Positions 18,354 to 27,961 of a stretch of DNA of 34,408 nt are shown here, in pieces. The translations under genes were made by a program, and so were the position numbers. How positions within the stretch are numbered: the stretch's first letter is position 1; every line of letters begins with the position of its first letter. Below the pieces are notes generated by a model. The model was not told where the DNA came from and did no database searches. It saw only the letters and a list, made by a program, of their open reading frames with translations. Origin of the DNA: Russula earlei (taxonomy: Eukaryota; Basidiomycota; Agaricomycetes; Russulales; Russulaceae); assembly GCA_025769875.1 (NCBI GenBank), contig JAGFNK010000547.1, positions 1 through 34,408 of the forward strand. The letters run 5' to 3'.

Positions 18354-19052
18354 GTTCAATAGTCCTTCAGTATCTGGGAAGATTAGTGCAGCAACATTTG
18401 CAAACTCAGGTTCTTCTTCTTCTGGGAAAGTAAGCGCTTGTATTTGGTAATTCTGCATTCCAGATGCAGATGCAATGGTTATGCTTGGGTGCATGGTAAA
18501 GCAGGTTCGGGGGCAGTTCCTCAGTGTGATTGTATCATTTGCCCAATCAATATCTGGGTTGTGGTGTCATAGCCAATCTGTTCCTAAGATGATGTCGTGA
18601 TCTCCAATATTAGTGACAAGGAATTCTGCTTGTTCATCATGAGTAGCGCCTGTGTGTGCTTGAATGCGAAGTCTTTGGATGGTGCTAAAGCGTATTAGTC
18701 CATTGGCATTTTGTGTTCCATCTACATTTTGTGCTGGCAATGGTTTGGTCATGGTTCGGAGGTGCAGGTGGTGTCTTTGTGCGAATTGTTCATGGATTAT
18801 CATTCCTTCTGCTCCACTGTCGAGCAGGGCTTTTGCACCGATTTCTTTGCCGCTTGTCTTCCCCACTAAGGTAACTTTCAAGGCAATAGATGGGGAGTGA
18901 ATATTCTTGGTAAAAACTTTGGGGTAATTGATTTCTCTTTGTATCGTACTGATTTGGACCGCGTCCCTCCTTGGTGCAGAAGGGGGTCCAATTAAAAATC
19001 CATAGGAGCAGATCTTGGGCAGAGGATCGAGTCTGCAAGTGTTTCTCTCCAA
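18354..19052 (-). pseudogene. pol: Pol: protease and linker (element 2)
   Basis: Reading leftward from 19052, the frame includes VTLVGKTSGKEIGAKALLDS with the protease motif LLDSGAEG, and IGDHDIILGTDWL. It ends at a TGA (18567-18569) that element 1 also has. The linker resumes after the stop (MHPSITIASASGMQNYQIQA) and ends at the element 1 insertion at 18354. Unlike element 1, the Gln of HEQFAQRH is intact. The shared TGA after GTDWL means both copies descend from a parent with this stop, or it is a mutation hotspot. Confidence 0.88.
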
Positions 19053-20307
19053 GTTGTTAATGATGCAACAGGAACGGGTTCTTCTTGCGCAGGTTCAATG
19101 TTTTCATCTTGGATGGTTGTAGCTCTGACTGTTTGGGGGCGAGATCCTTGTCGTTGGCATCCTTGGGCTGCTTTCTTTGCTCTACATTGATTTGCCATAT
19201 GATTCTTCTTTCCACAATAATAACAGAGGTTGTTCTTGCGTCAAAACTCTTTCTCTGCATCTGTGAGGGGTTTCCTTTCACTTCTGGATTCCCAGGGTTG
19301 TTCATTAGGTTCTCCTTGGTACAACTTAATTTCCAATGGATTGTCTGATCCTTGCGTGTTTAATCCTTGGGCACGCACAGAGCATCCTCCTTGAAAAGCA
19401 GTGGAGTTGTATAGGTGGAAAAGGTTGTCGAATTCTCTTGCTGCTTTGACAAGGGCTGCAAGTGTAGTTGGTGTCGGTGTGATCCCCAATATTTTTTGAT
19501 GTATGGCCGGGTTAATGTTCTTCCTAAATGCATACATCTTTGTTCTTTTGTCGGTGGTAGCTCGTGATGCGTGGTGCAACCATTTCTGATACCATTCATT
19601 AAATGGTAGTTTCCCTTGATAATAGGTGTGCATGGTGTTAGCGGAGGCCAATTTTGCTTCTGCAGGGATGAAGTGATCGGCAAAGGCTTTCTTGAAATCG
19701 TCCCATGATCCATAGTCTGCTACTGTACGAGCCATAGCCTTAGTGGTTTGTTCTCTAGCCCATGCTCTGGCAGGTGTTCCTACTTTAAAGTGGGTTAGTG
19801 CAGTGGCAACTTTCTTGCTTTCATCTGTAAAGGAGTCGCCATTGATGTAGTAATAATTGGCCAAAGCTGCCCAAAAGGCTTCTGCATTGTCAGCCTTTCC
19901 ATCAAAGGGTTCTGGTGCAGTTCCGACAAGGCGTGGATTGCTTGACATGGTGGGGTTTTGAGTTGTTGCAGCTGTAACAATAGGTGGGGCTGAACCTTGT
20001 AATTGGATTCTAGTTGGAGTGAGCATTCGAGGGACTGCTTGTGGTACATTGCTAATTGTATGAGGAGTAGGTTGTTGGGTATTACACCAGGTGGAAGGTC
20101 CTGGGGTAGTGCTTTGAGTGCTCTGAGCGGTTCCTAGGATAGTGATAACTTCTTGAGTTGTTCTGGCTGTAAAATTGACTTCTTGATTGTTATAGTAAAC
20201 CCAATGTTTTCTAGAACAGCTCCACTTGACTGGTTTGTCTAGGAAGAGGCCCGTGTAGTTATAGGGATTGAAGTCTTGATCATTCTCTGCTCCTGGGGCT
20301 GCCGCTT
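18992..20307 (-). pseudogene. gag: Gag polyprotein (element 2)
   Basis: This is the better gag copy and the reference for element 1. From 20307 it reads KAAAPGAEN, then the capsid core (PEPFDGKADNAEAFWAALAN, DYGSWDDFKKAFADHF, HHASRATTDKRTKMYAFRKN, GITPTPTTLAALVKAAREFD) down to a TGA at 19241-19243. At that spot element 1 has CGA (EFRSKNN). After the stop the zinc knuckle CYYCGKKNHMANQC and basic tail follow in frame and end at TAA 18992-18994. The open frame upstream of 20307 is terminal-repeat sequence of element D, so the apparent Met start is false. Confidence 0.87.
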
Positions 20308-20309
20308 TA

Positions 20310-21757
20310 TTGCCGTTTTCAGCGCACTTGGCGGAGCTTGAATTCCACCCAAATCGGCACAGAAACCCCCCCAAACATGCGGGATAAATATCTCCCTCAA
20401 AACAGCTTCAATTCATATGAAAAGTATTGTCCCTGAATCGCCTGAATGAGGGCTAGGCAGCCCCATTGTTTTCATGAGATTTGAGTGAGAATTGGTGGAG
20501 CTGGACTCAAGCCACCTCCACATGTGTATTAGATGAATTACAACTCAAAATCATGGTCTATATCTATTATTTTTCCCTCATGTTGTACCCATGGGCTGTC
20601 TTGAGGCAGCCCCATAGTGTTTTTGACTCAAGTGTTGTGGTGTGCAACATTATTTCCAGTGCAATCGGAGTTGCAGCCAGCCACTCATCACCCCTCTTGC
20701 CTCTCGATTCTGACCATCCTTCTTGTTTTTCACAGACAGAGAGGAGTGGGTTGCAAAGGGGGGTCCTATTCTGAACTCTTTCCACTACAGAGTAGCTAGG
20801 GTGTTTTTATATACAGGAGTCGTCTCCATTGCAGGTGGTGGCAGCAGGCGTGGACAAGGAGCGAAGGCGTAGGCGGTGAGCGTGAGTTCATAGATAGAGA
20901 CGTAGGTGGCGAGGACTCGAGAAAGAGGATGCGTGGGGTGGCTTGCGTGGGGGTGGGATCTGTCGTCTTGCAGCGGCGGTGGCGGGGTCGTCTCCACTGC
21001 AGGTGTCGGCAGCAGACGTGGGCGAGAGCGCGCAAATGGATAGGGAGGCAGCGTGGGAGGCGGTGTGCAGTGTGTTGTTGGCGTCGGCAACTGCTTCTCC
21101 TGCGGCAGCTTCTGCTCCTGTTGTGGCGTGTTGTGGCTAAGTTCGTGGCCGAGGCCTTCTTGGTCTTCTGGGGTGGTGCTGGTGGCGAGGGGTTGCGACA
21201 GTGCGGCGGTGCTGGTGTCACGCGAAACTACTAAAGCGGTGGCTGTGACTGAGAAGACTGAGGCTGAGACTGAGAAGGTGGCGGCGGACTGAGCTGGTGT
21301 GATGGTGGAGGCGGACAGGGTGGAGGCGACGACTGAGGGCAATGCAGGGGTGACAGCGGCTGTGGCTGACAAGGGCGTGGCGGCGGTGGCTTGTGAGACA
21401 GTGGTGGAGGCGGCGGCGTGTGGCGCTAAGACGTCAGTGGCTGAGGCTGAGGCTACGGTGGCGGCTGACGAGACTAAGGCAGCTGGCAAGGCTAAGAGCA
21501 CGGTGGCGGCGGTTGACTGATCTGAAGCTGGGGTGACAGAGACGGCTGGCAAAACTAGGGGCGCAGTGGCGGTGGCTGAGACTGAGAAGGCTGAGGCTGA
21601 GGGCAGGGTGGAGACGGCGGTGGCTGGCGATGCCGGTGCTATGACAGACTGGGCTGAACTGACAAGTACAGGCGAGGCTAAGATGGAGACTGATGTGAAG
21701 TCGGCGGCTGGCACAACTGAGGCTACTGTGGCGACGGACGAGGCGACGGATGAGACA
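20310..21757 (-). mobile_element. Long-TIR DNA element D, left end plus part of body, right end missing
   Basis: D starts TTGCCGTTTTCAGCGC after TA (20308-20309) in element 2 gag. Its first approximately 410 bp are the same terminal repeat as in A and B. It has the A orientation. Compared with A it lacks about 570 bp after TATATACAGGAG (near 20819), rejoining at TCGTCTCCATTGCAGGTGG. It then follows the Ala/Ser-rich body until about 21757, where similarity to A ends abruptly inside the ORF. No right terminal repeat is present, so it is truncated by deletion or rearrangement. Confidence 0.85.
20785..21757 (-). pseudogene. Ala/Ser/Pro-rich ORF of long-TIR element D (longest uninterrupted copy)
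   Basis: Read leftward, about 325 codons are open from the truncation at 21757 to 20785. This copy has no stop where B has TGA (DQSTAATV in D) and no frameshift at TPAQSAATFSVS. It contains the landmarks LVVSRDTSTAALSQPLATST, TPEDQEGLGHELSHNTPQQE, and the Pro-rich PLSRVLATYVSIYELTLTAY. Its tail differs from B because of the internal deletion, and ends inside the inner left arm (KNTLATL). The N-terminus is lost. The annotated first Met of the open frame lies in flanking DNA beyond 21757 and is not part of the element. Confidence 0.5.
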
Positions 21758-21898
21758 GTGCGTAAAGAGTCGTGTGGCTTATTCATCAACCGTCCACCTG
21801 TCCACTCCTACTCCAGGACAACGACAGGGCGTTCTTCCCTTCCCAGAGCTGCTCACCATACCTTGCTCTACCCCTCCATTTCAACCCCCTAAACCCTC

Positions 21899-22200
21899 AT
21901 GGGCTTGAAGCAACGTGCTTCAAAACGCCGGCCTGCACCGACACGTACTACTGGCCAAAGGAAGGCTGCCCGAAAAAAAACTGGAGGAAATGAAAGTGAC
22001 AGCTCAGGCACTCCCACTCGACCGAAGCGATCACAACCATGAGCTCAGGGTTCCAAGACATCCCTTCCTGCTATTGATGAGGATGGGGAGGAAGAGTCCT
22101 ATGCTGATGTAAATGCAGAAGCCTGGGAACTCACTACAGCACAAATGCATGGACCACAAGACATGCAAAATTGTCGCAAAGGCGCACGGCCTCGATGTCG
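21899..22200 (+). pseudogene. Basic N-terminal fragment of an unrecognised gene
   Basis: From the ATG at 21899 the frame reads MGLKQRASKRRPAPTRTTGQ and RKAARKKTGGNESDSSGTPT. A TGA follows at 22040-22042, then, in the same frame, AIDEDGEEESYADVNAEAWE. The order, a strongly basic and Ser-rich N-terminus followed by an acidic stretch, is common in fungal transposases and nuclear proteins. I recognise no specific family. Downstream it runs into the palindrome-arm repeat at about 22190. It may be the 5' exon of the parent of that repeat, since the following peptide DVDSPTQLYGWP (another frame) also occurs in element C. Confidence 0.35.
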
Positions 22201-22700
22201 ACTCACCCACACAGCTATATGGCTGGCCACGAATCACTTACAAGAGCACATATGTGCGTATTCCTTTCGTGCCATCTCCTCTTTGTCCTCACATCATCAT
22301 CATCGTCGCCGCCAGCATGCCACCCTCGCCCCCATCAACCGCCGCATGCCCTTGCCCTCAACGCCCCCGCCTTCACCATCCACCAACAAGTCCCAACGCA
22401 CAGCCGAAGAGCCCTGTACCACGCCGCCATCTTCGTTGCCATCGGATGGTGTTGCTACTGTACATTTCGGTATGCTTTTCTCCCCTTTTTTACTAGACTC
22501 TCATTTTGTTAGTCAGAGATCTGCACACTGCCTGTGCGTCCATTTCCCAGCCTGCCTCTGTCTTCCCTCTCCCTTTCTACTTCCACGCCCCCTCGCTCCT
22601 CTACCTTGCATCTGCCATCCAAGTTCTCCAATCATCCCACCCACAATTGCGTTCGGCAGCGCCATCAGCGCCCAAGCGACCACCCACCAGCACTCTCCCT
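22190..22700 (+). repeat. Copy of the element C palindrome arm
   Basis: This block matches the right arm of the element C palindrome (4038-4560) and the reverse of its left arm, starting at CTCGATGTCGACTCACCCAC and ending near CTCCCTATCCAG (about 22702). It extends further left into the spacer side than the right arm does, through the SPTQLYGWP peptide. Overlapping His/Pro/Ser-rich open frames in all three frames are typical of low-complexity DNA and are not called. It breaks abruptly at its right end into AT-rich DNA. Confidence 0.78.
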
Positions 22701-22734
22701 ATCCAGAGCACTGTTTGAAAATCTTTATCTTTAC

Positions 22735-22795
22735 AATGCAGAAAACTAATATAATTATTTAATAATAATAATAAATTATTTGATAACAGAAGTTG
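22735..22795. repeat. AT-rich microsatellite
   Basis: TTTAATAATAATAATAAATT and neighbouring bases form an (AAT)n-like AT-rich stretch. It marks the junction between the palindrome-arm repeat and the following region. I see no gene in it. Confidence 0.6.
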
Positions 22796-22854
22796 TGGTA
22801 CTCTACTCAAAATTGAAATTGTGGCACCTGACATCTGTCCTTCAACATCCCACT

Positions 22855-23355
22855 GCTGTGCATGCTCTCATCATTGCCACTCCCTTGCACTTCTGCCATC
22901 CTGCCAGCTACAGACATCATGCCCTCATGATTGTCTTTGCATGCACTCTCCCAAAAAACTGATGCACCCCAAAATGAAGATTGAATGGTCCTGCTGCCTC
23001 CATCATCCTACCAATACACACCACACAATTGCAATCACCTTCACACAGGCATTCTCCTGACAAACCAATGCACATGAAGGCTGAATGGTCTCACCAAATG
23101 CCACTCCCCCATCATCTCACCCTCAATGCATACTGCACTGTCACAATCACCATTGTGTGCATGCCTTCCTGACAAATCAACAAGGCCCAAATGGCCCTGC
23201 CAATGCCATGCCCTCACCATCTCCATCATGCCAGCACTCACTGCATGATCATGATTGCCTTTGCAAGTGGGTTCTCTTAACAAACCTGCACACCCCAAAA
23301 GAAGGCCAAACAGTCTCACCCAATGCCACTGCCCTCAATATCATCAAGCAGCATT
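22855..23355. repeat. Degenerate tandem repeat, about 106-112 bp per unit, four units
   Basis: Related blocks recur at 22962 (ATGCACCCCAAAATGAAGA), 23068 (ATGCACATGAAGGCTGAATGG), about 23180 (CAAGGCCCAAATGGCCCTGCC) and 23287 (TGCACACCCCAAAAGAAGGCC). Each is preceded by a TTCTCCTGACAAACC-like phrase and followed by a CCACTCCC/CATCATC-rich stretch. Unit spacings are 106, about 112 and about 107 bp. Units are well diverged, so the array is old. Short open frames on both strands are not convincing genes. Confidence 0.65.
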
Positions 23356-23789
23356 CTGTCTTCAGCCTTCACAGTCAAGGCCCTTACATTAGTTAAAATA
23401 TTGCTTATTTTGTTGTATTTTACTCTTTAATACACAATTATGTAAATTGAGAATTGTGTGTAATTGTTATCTGCATTTAAAACAAATTGTGGAGTTGATG
23501 AGAATTGCCTTGAGGAGCCAAGTTGGTGGGGTGCTTGCCTTTTCTGGAGCATGACAGATCATGCAAAATTCCAATGGCTTTCTTCACACCTGTGACTCCT
23601 GTCACCCCTGGCTAATCCTGAAATTCAAGTTCCATTCCAAGTTCAAGTTTCAAGAACTTTTGGTTGCTGTAAGGGGCCTTATTATTAAATATTGCTCAAG
23701 GGCATTTTCTGATGATGAAAGTCTCTGTTGGAATAGATAGTACTGTTTTATCATCATTCCATGTCTGATCCATCAGCATCATTATGGCA
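23356..23789. other. No gene seen; AT-rich intergenic or decayed sequence
   Basis: This 434-bp stretch has no ORF above background, no recognisable repeat and no tRNA-like structure. It is AT-rich (TTAGTTAAAATATTGCTTAT and following). It may contain very old transposon sequence. Confidence 0.5.
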
Positions 23790-24100
23790 ACAGATGCGTG
23801 AGGATTACAGTATGGCAGGCCACAGAACCATGTTGTGCGGAAATGCGATGCGACATGACATGACACCTTCTCTCCTTTGCCTCAGCTCACCCACCCCTTG
23901 CCAACTGCAAGCGCAAGCCACCTCCCTCACGCCCAACATCAAGCCCTTGCCACCAACCACACATATGCCACATGCCCACAAGACTTGATTCCAGGCCATT
24001 TGCCACTGACTGCATGCCAACGACCTCGCACACAACATCAAGACCTTGACCATATTGCCCAGTCCTTGCCAGCACCCCTTGCTCAACCCCTCCCCTGACA
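23790..24100 (+). mobile_element. Old fragment of the long-TIR family
   Basis: ATGGCAGGCCACAG, GCGATGCGACATGACATGAC, AACATCAAGACCTTGACCAT and ATTGCCCAGTCCTTGCCAGC match, with many changes, the reverse strand of element A at about 5830-6020 (GGCTGGCCTCG, CGACACGACATGACATGAG, ACATCAAGACCTCGATCGCA). The order is conserved. Terminal repeats are absent. The open frames (for example 23877-24098) are not considered genes. Confidence 0.6.
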
Positions 24101-24270
24101 AGTCAGATGACCACTAAACACTATTCACCCAGGTTGTGATGCAACCATATGCAAACAATGCCAAGGTTCTTTAATACCCTTTGCAAGTGAACGCTACAAG
24201 TGAATGCTGCATGTGATGCATCACATGGAAAATAAATTCAACAAATGAAGGCAGTTTTATTGTGTTGGAG

Positions 24271-24278
24271 TTCAGTTT
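24271..24278. repeat. Left 8-bp target duplication of the hAT element
   Basis: TTCAGTTT precedes the left terminus TAGGGCTGTGCACC and is repeated exactly at 29509-29516 after the right terminus. Eight-base duplications are the hallmark of hAT insertion. Confidence 0.93.
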
Positions 24279-24640
24279 TAGGGCTGTGCACCATCCATCT
24301 GATGGGTAATGGCCATTGATATGATGGCCATCTGATGGGTATGGCTGACCTGTACCCTGTCCATCATGTGTACTCACTGGATTGCTGATAGTATGGGATG
24401 GGGACAGAGACAGCCGTCATATGGTAGACAGTATTACAATTAGGCAAAACAAAAATCATGAATTATATATCTAATTGACAGCTCAATGGCTCAGTGCAGT
24501 ATCAGCATGCATTCATGCAAGATGCAACTGCTTCTTGACAAGCATCAGTATACAGATGGTATCAGCATGGAGACTGGCATGACGGAGGGAGATCGTGTCC
24601 CATCCACCAGAGAATATCCACTCAATGGAAACAGCAGAGC

Positions 24641-24686
24641 CTATGTCATGAATAAGATGATTATTATCAAAATCAAAATTACTCAC
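24641..24686 (-). other. 46-bp spliceosomal intron in the hAT transposase
   Basis: On the minus strand GTGAGT begins at 24686 and CATAG ends at 24641. Removing it joins DILCIPG to SAVSIE across the best-conserved hAT dimerisation motif. Its length is typical of basidiomycete introns. Confidence 0.88.
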
Positions 24687-26474
24687 CAGGAATGCATAGA
24701 ATATCATGAGCCAAATGAAAGAGGTTTGGGAATTGTGCGCATCGACCCATCCACCAATGAATTGGATTACATGTGTCAAAATCTTCAGCAGGGAGTTTGA
24801 AATATTCTTCAAGTTCATTGATTGAGCTCTTGTCTTTTCTGTGATATCGAGTGGTGAAGGATTTCTGAGGTGAGCCCACAATAGGCAGTGATGTCACAGG
24901 CAAAGATGATGCTAAATACAACATATGATCATTGGCCTTTGCATAATTTCTGTCAAAGTAGTCAAAGAGACATGACCTGGAACATTCAAGGTGATCTGAG
25001 AGTGTTGGATTGTCATTGTAATCTGCCTTCATGCCCTCATATGATATTCATGGATCAAGCACTAGTGAGGTATACAGTTAGCAAGTAACCAATTTGATGA
25101 TTGTTGATGCACATGCAGCCCACATGTAGAAGGGAGACACTTCATACTGGTAGTAGTAGTCACGAGCTTCTGGTGTGCATCTGTGAGACCGAGTTTGATT
25201 CTGGGCAACACTGAGTTGGGGAGGACATGATGAATATTCTTGATATCATCTTGTAAGCCTCGAAAGATGGCATGCATCATTGAAAGCATCAGGATTTTTG
25301 TGGCAGACATCTCAGTAGTAGCAGCTCAAAATGATTTGAGCCAAGAGGTCACAAGGGTAATAGATTCCCAGTCTGAGCTAGTGAGTTTGAGGGCATGGAG
25401 GTCCTTGTTTCAAGAAACATAGGAGTTGATAGTATTGCGATAATCAAGGGCCTGCCCTATAACGTGTTGGTCAGAAACCTCATACAAATAGCTATGACAA
25501 CTTACAAAGCATTTGATGAGTCGATGACCATCATGTTTTCACATCAAGAATGAGCATATGTGTCATGCTACAATCATCTAATGTCCCACCTCCTTCAAGC
25601 TGCACAAACTGGATCTCACGAGCCCAAGATTGACAACGTTGGGGACTTGAATGGACAGACTTGACAATTTTCCAAAGCTGACCAGGATGTTACAGTAAGT
25701 TAGCTGGTTGGTAGAGAACGGGCCCATCGCATACCCTTCCAATACCAGACAGTATGCTGTCAGCTGCATCAACATTGGCTGTATCAGCATCAGCATCTGG
25801 CATGTCTACGACACTCTCATCATCCTTGTCGTCACCCACTGCATTGTTGTCATGTTCATGTGAGAGAGGAGCTGTGACATTATCTTGGTAGTTGCCACCA
25901 TGCATGGCAGCCTGTTTCCCTTCAACCTTTGATATCACCCCCAATGCCTTCAAGAAGCTTGAATTTAAACATCAGCTGTGATGACAACTATAATTAGAAT
26001 TTGGTGTAATACCTTGATAGCAGCCAAGTGAATGGTATGAGGCATGCAACGCATGCGTGCATCGTGTGCCAAGAACGGTATCCCCATTGTTGGCATCGCC
26101 ACTCAAGCAACGTCATTAGGGTGTTGTTGTTGCTGGTGTTATCCATTACGAGGGCGATAATCTGCAAATGGGTTAACACATTGCTGGGCTAAGGATGGGA
26201 AACTCACTTTTCTGAAGAGACCAAATAGCTCCAGTGTTGCCCAAACCACCTCTGCCACATTCTCTCCTGAATGCTCCCCAGTAAGTTCTTAAAAGTCAAT
26301 CAGCAACTCCTCTGGAAGGGGACAATGTGATTACACCAGTTGAACAAAGGGAAGAGCACGAACCAAGTTGCCCATCATTGGTCACATAGTGTGCAACAAT
26401 TGCCAAAAACGGGTACTGATTGCTTGATGTCCATGCATCAAGTGACAAGCAGACCTTCCCCTCAAGCTTCTGCT

Positions 26475-26520
26475 CTACAGATAAATATGTGGTATGAAAA
26501 GAAAAAAAGATAAAACTGAC
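26475..26520 (-). other. Probable intron of about 46-48 bp in the hAT transposase
   Basis: GTCAGT starts at 26520 and TGTAG ends at 26475 on the minus strand, with a T-rich interior. It separates the MGKET...HEMFS segment from LEGKVCLSLDAW. The exact acceptor (TAG or the GAG two bases later) is unclear, because a nearby frameshift hides the phase. Confidence 0.6.
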
Positions 26521-27215
26521 TGAGAACATTTCATGAAGACCTTCAATGTTTCCTTGCCCATCTTCACAATGCGCCACTTGATCCCATCACATTTTGGAAT
26601 ATTCAATGGACCAGTGTGATGTGTAAAATTCATCAGATTAATGAATTCGGGTTTCTCGACCTCATCAAATGGCTGGTCACAGGCGACAACCCACTCAGTG
26701 AGGAGCTGTTCAAACCTTTCTTGATCCCATGGACACTGATGATTGCTTTGTGACATCCAAAGGTCTGAGAAGATAACACCACTTACAGTAGCATGGGCTT
26801 GCTGGTCTTCAACGGCTTTCTTGATGTTTTGGATGATTTCTCAAGGTTCCTCATGTATTCAGCTTCTGCCTATCCATCGAGTTGCTGTTTTCCAGATGCG
26901 ATAGCAATCTCATTGGGTGCTGGGGGCTCATCACAATTTTTAAGGATGCAATAGAGTTGATACATCGGCTTAACATGGACATGGAGATTATTTACGAGTG
27001 CTAAGGGAAGCGTCACCCATTGAGAACAAAAAAAAAAAGATGAGAAACGCACTGTTTAGATTACTTCTCATTGTCTTCTTGATGGTACAAATCTTATGAA
27101 TGCCATGAAGGCAATGATAATGTACATCGCCATCTTCTCCTAGACTACTGTGTGACCCTTTGCTGATGACTTCATAGAATAAATATACTGGACTCCTTTT
27201 TACATTTCCAGCCTT

Positions 27216-27269
27216 CTACAAAAACCCACAATGTGACAAAAATGTGAGAAATGCAAAGCAAAAATGTAC
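27216..27269 (-). other. 54-bp intron in the hAT transposase
   Basis: GTACAT at 27269 to TTTGTAG at 27216 (minus strand). The upstream exon ends LKTPNSKK in phase 0 and the downstream one begins KAGNVKRSPVYLF, a smooth join into the BED-like region. Confidence 0.82.
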
Positions 27270-27428
27270 CTTTTTGGAGTTAGGGGTTTTCAAATGAGCC
27301 TGCCGCAGTCCAGCAGGGGCTATCTGTGTCATCAATCTCCTCAACCTTGACAGAGCAAGTCCTCGCCTTCTTCCTTGGGGTGCAGGCATTGATTTTGTCT
27401 TGATCTTTGGTTTCAGGACATGCATGCA

Positions 27429-27912
27429 TGTTGTGATCTACCCCTCTTTTGGTTCATCCCTGTTTCACTTGTTATTGTTCCATACCTTTCTACCCTCATA
27501 CCCTTGGTTACTGTTTCATCCCTTGATGTTGATGGCTTCTTATTGTTTCACTTGTTGTGTTTCATCTATTGTTTGAGTCCCTTTTGCTATTGGTTAGTAT
27601 TATCTATTGTTCCACATATGGTACTGTACAGCCTTGCTAGATACAGTATTTAAGTGCCTGTAAAAGCTGGGGAATGCCCCTAGCTTAGCTTTGTCCCATT
27701 TCCTGTCACATCCTTGCCCTGTACTCTCTCTCAAATCACAACTTTGCTTGTGCTGGCCTACACTTTGCTTGACCTAAGCACACCTCAAGGAACCTTTGTG
27801 TTCCTCTTCCTCCTCTGTCTCTCTCTCACCATCCTCCTCTTCTGTGAAACTGTTAAGGCTCCAAAGTGCCTTAAATAAGATCAATGGTTGCGTCTATAAA
27901 CGCATCCTACCA
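27429..27912 (+). mobile_element. Solo LTR, third family (484 bp), inside the hAT gene
   Basis: It starts TGTTGTGATC and ends CATCCTACCA, flanked by the exact 5-bp duplication ATGCA (27424-27428 and 27913-27917). A TATTTAAG box near 27648 precedes a pyrimidine-rich leader, as in LTR promoters, which supports the plus orientation. No internal retrotransposon sequence is attached. It splits the transposase sequence just upstream of LKPKIKTKS. Its sequence differs from both other LTR families in the window. Confidence 0.88.
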
Positions 27913-27961
27913 ATGCAGATATGCTTGAGTCAAGCAAGCAATACTTGTGGAGGGGAAGGAG

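Larger units (their letters stand above)
18354..20309 (-). mobile_element. Ty3/gypsy chromovirus, element 2 (truncated, minus strand)
   Basis: This second copy of the same retrotransposon family reads right to left. It contains gag from the KAAAPGAEN segment, the zinc knuckle, the protease and the start of the pol linker. On the left it is interrupted at GAACC by the insertion of element 1, whose 3' LTR starts there. On the right it is interrupted at a TA (20308-20309) by long-TIR element D. The remainder of pol is predicted to lie left of the window, beyond the 5' LTR of element 1. The 5' end (LTR and gag leader) is not found to the right of D. Confidence 0.87.

Noticed and set aside
22855..23355. 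CRISPR-like array
   Set aside because: Units are degenerate, about 107-112 bp, without constant short repeats and unique spacers, and the host is a eukaryote.
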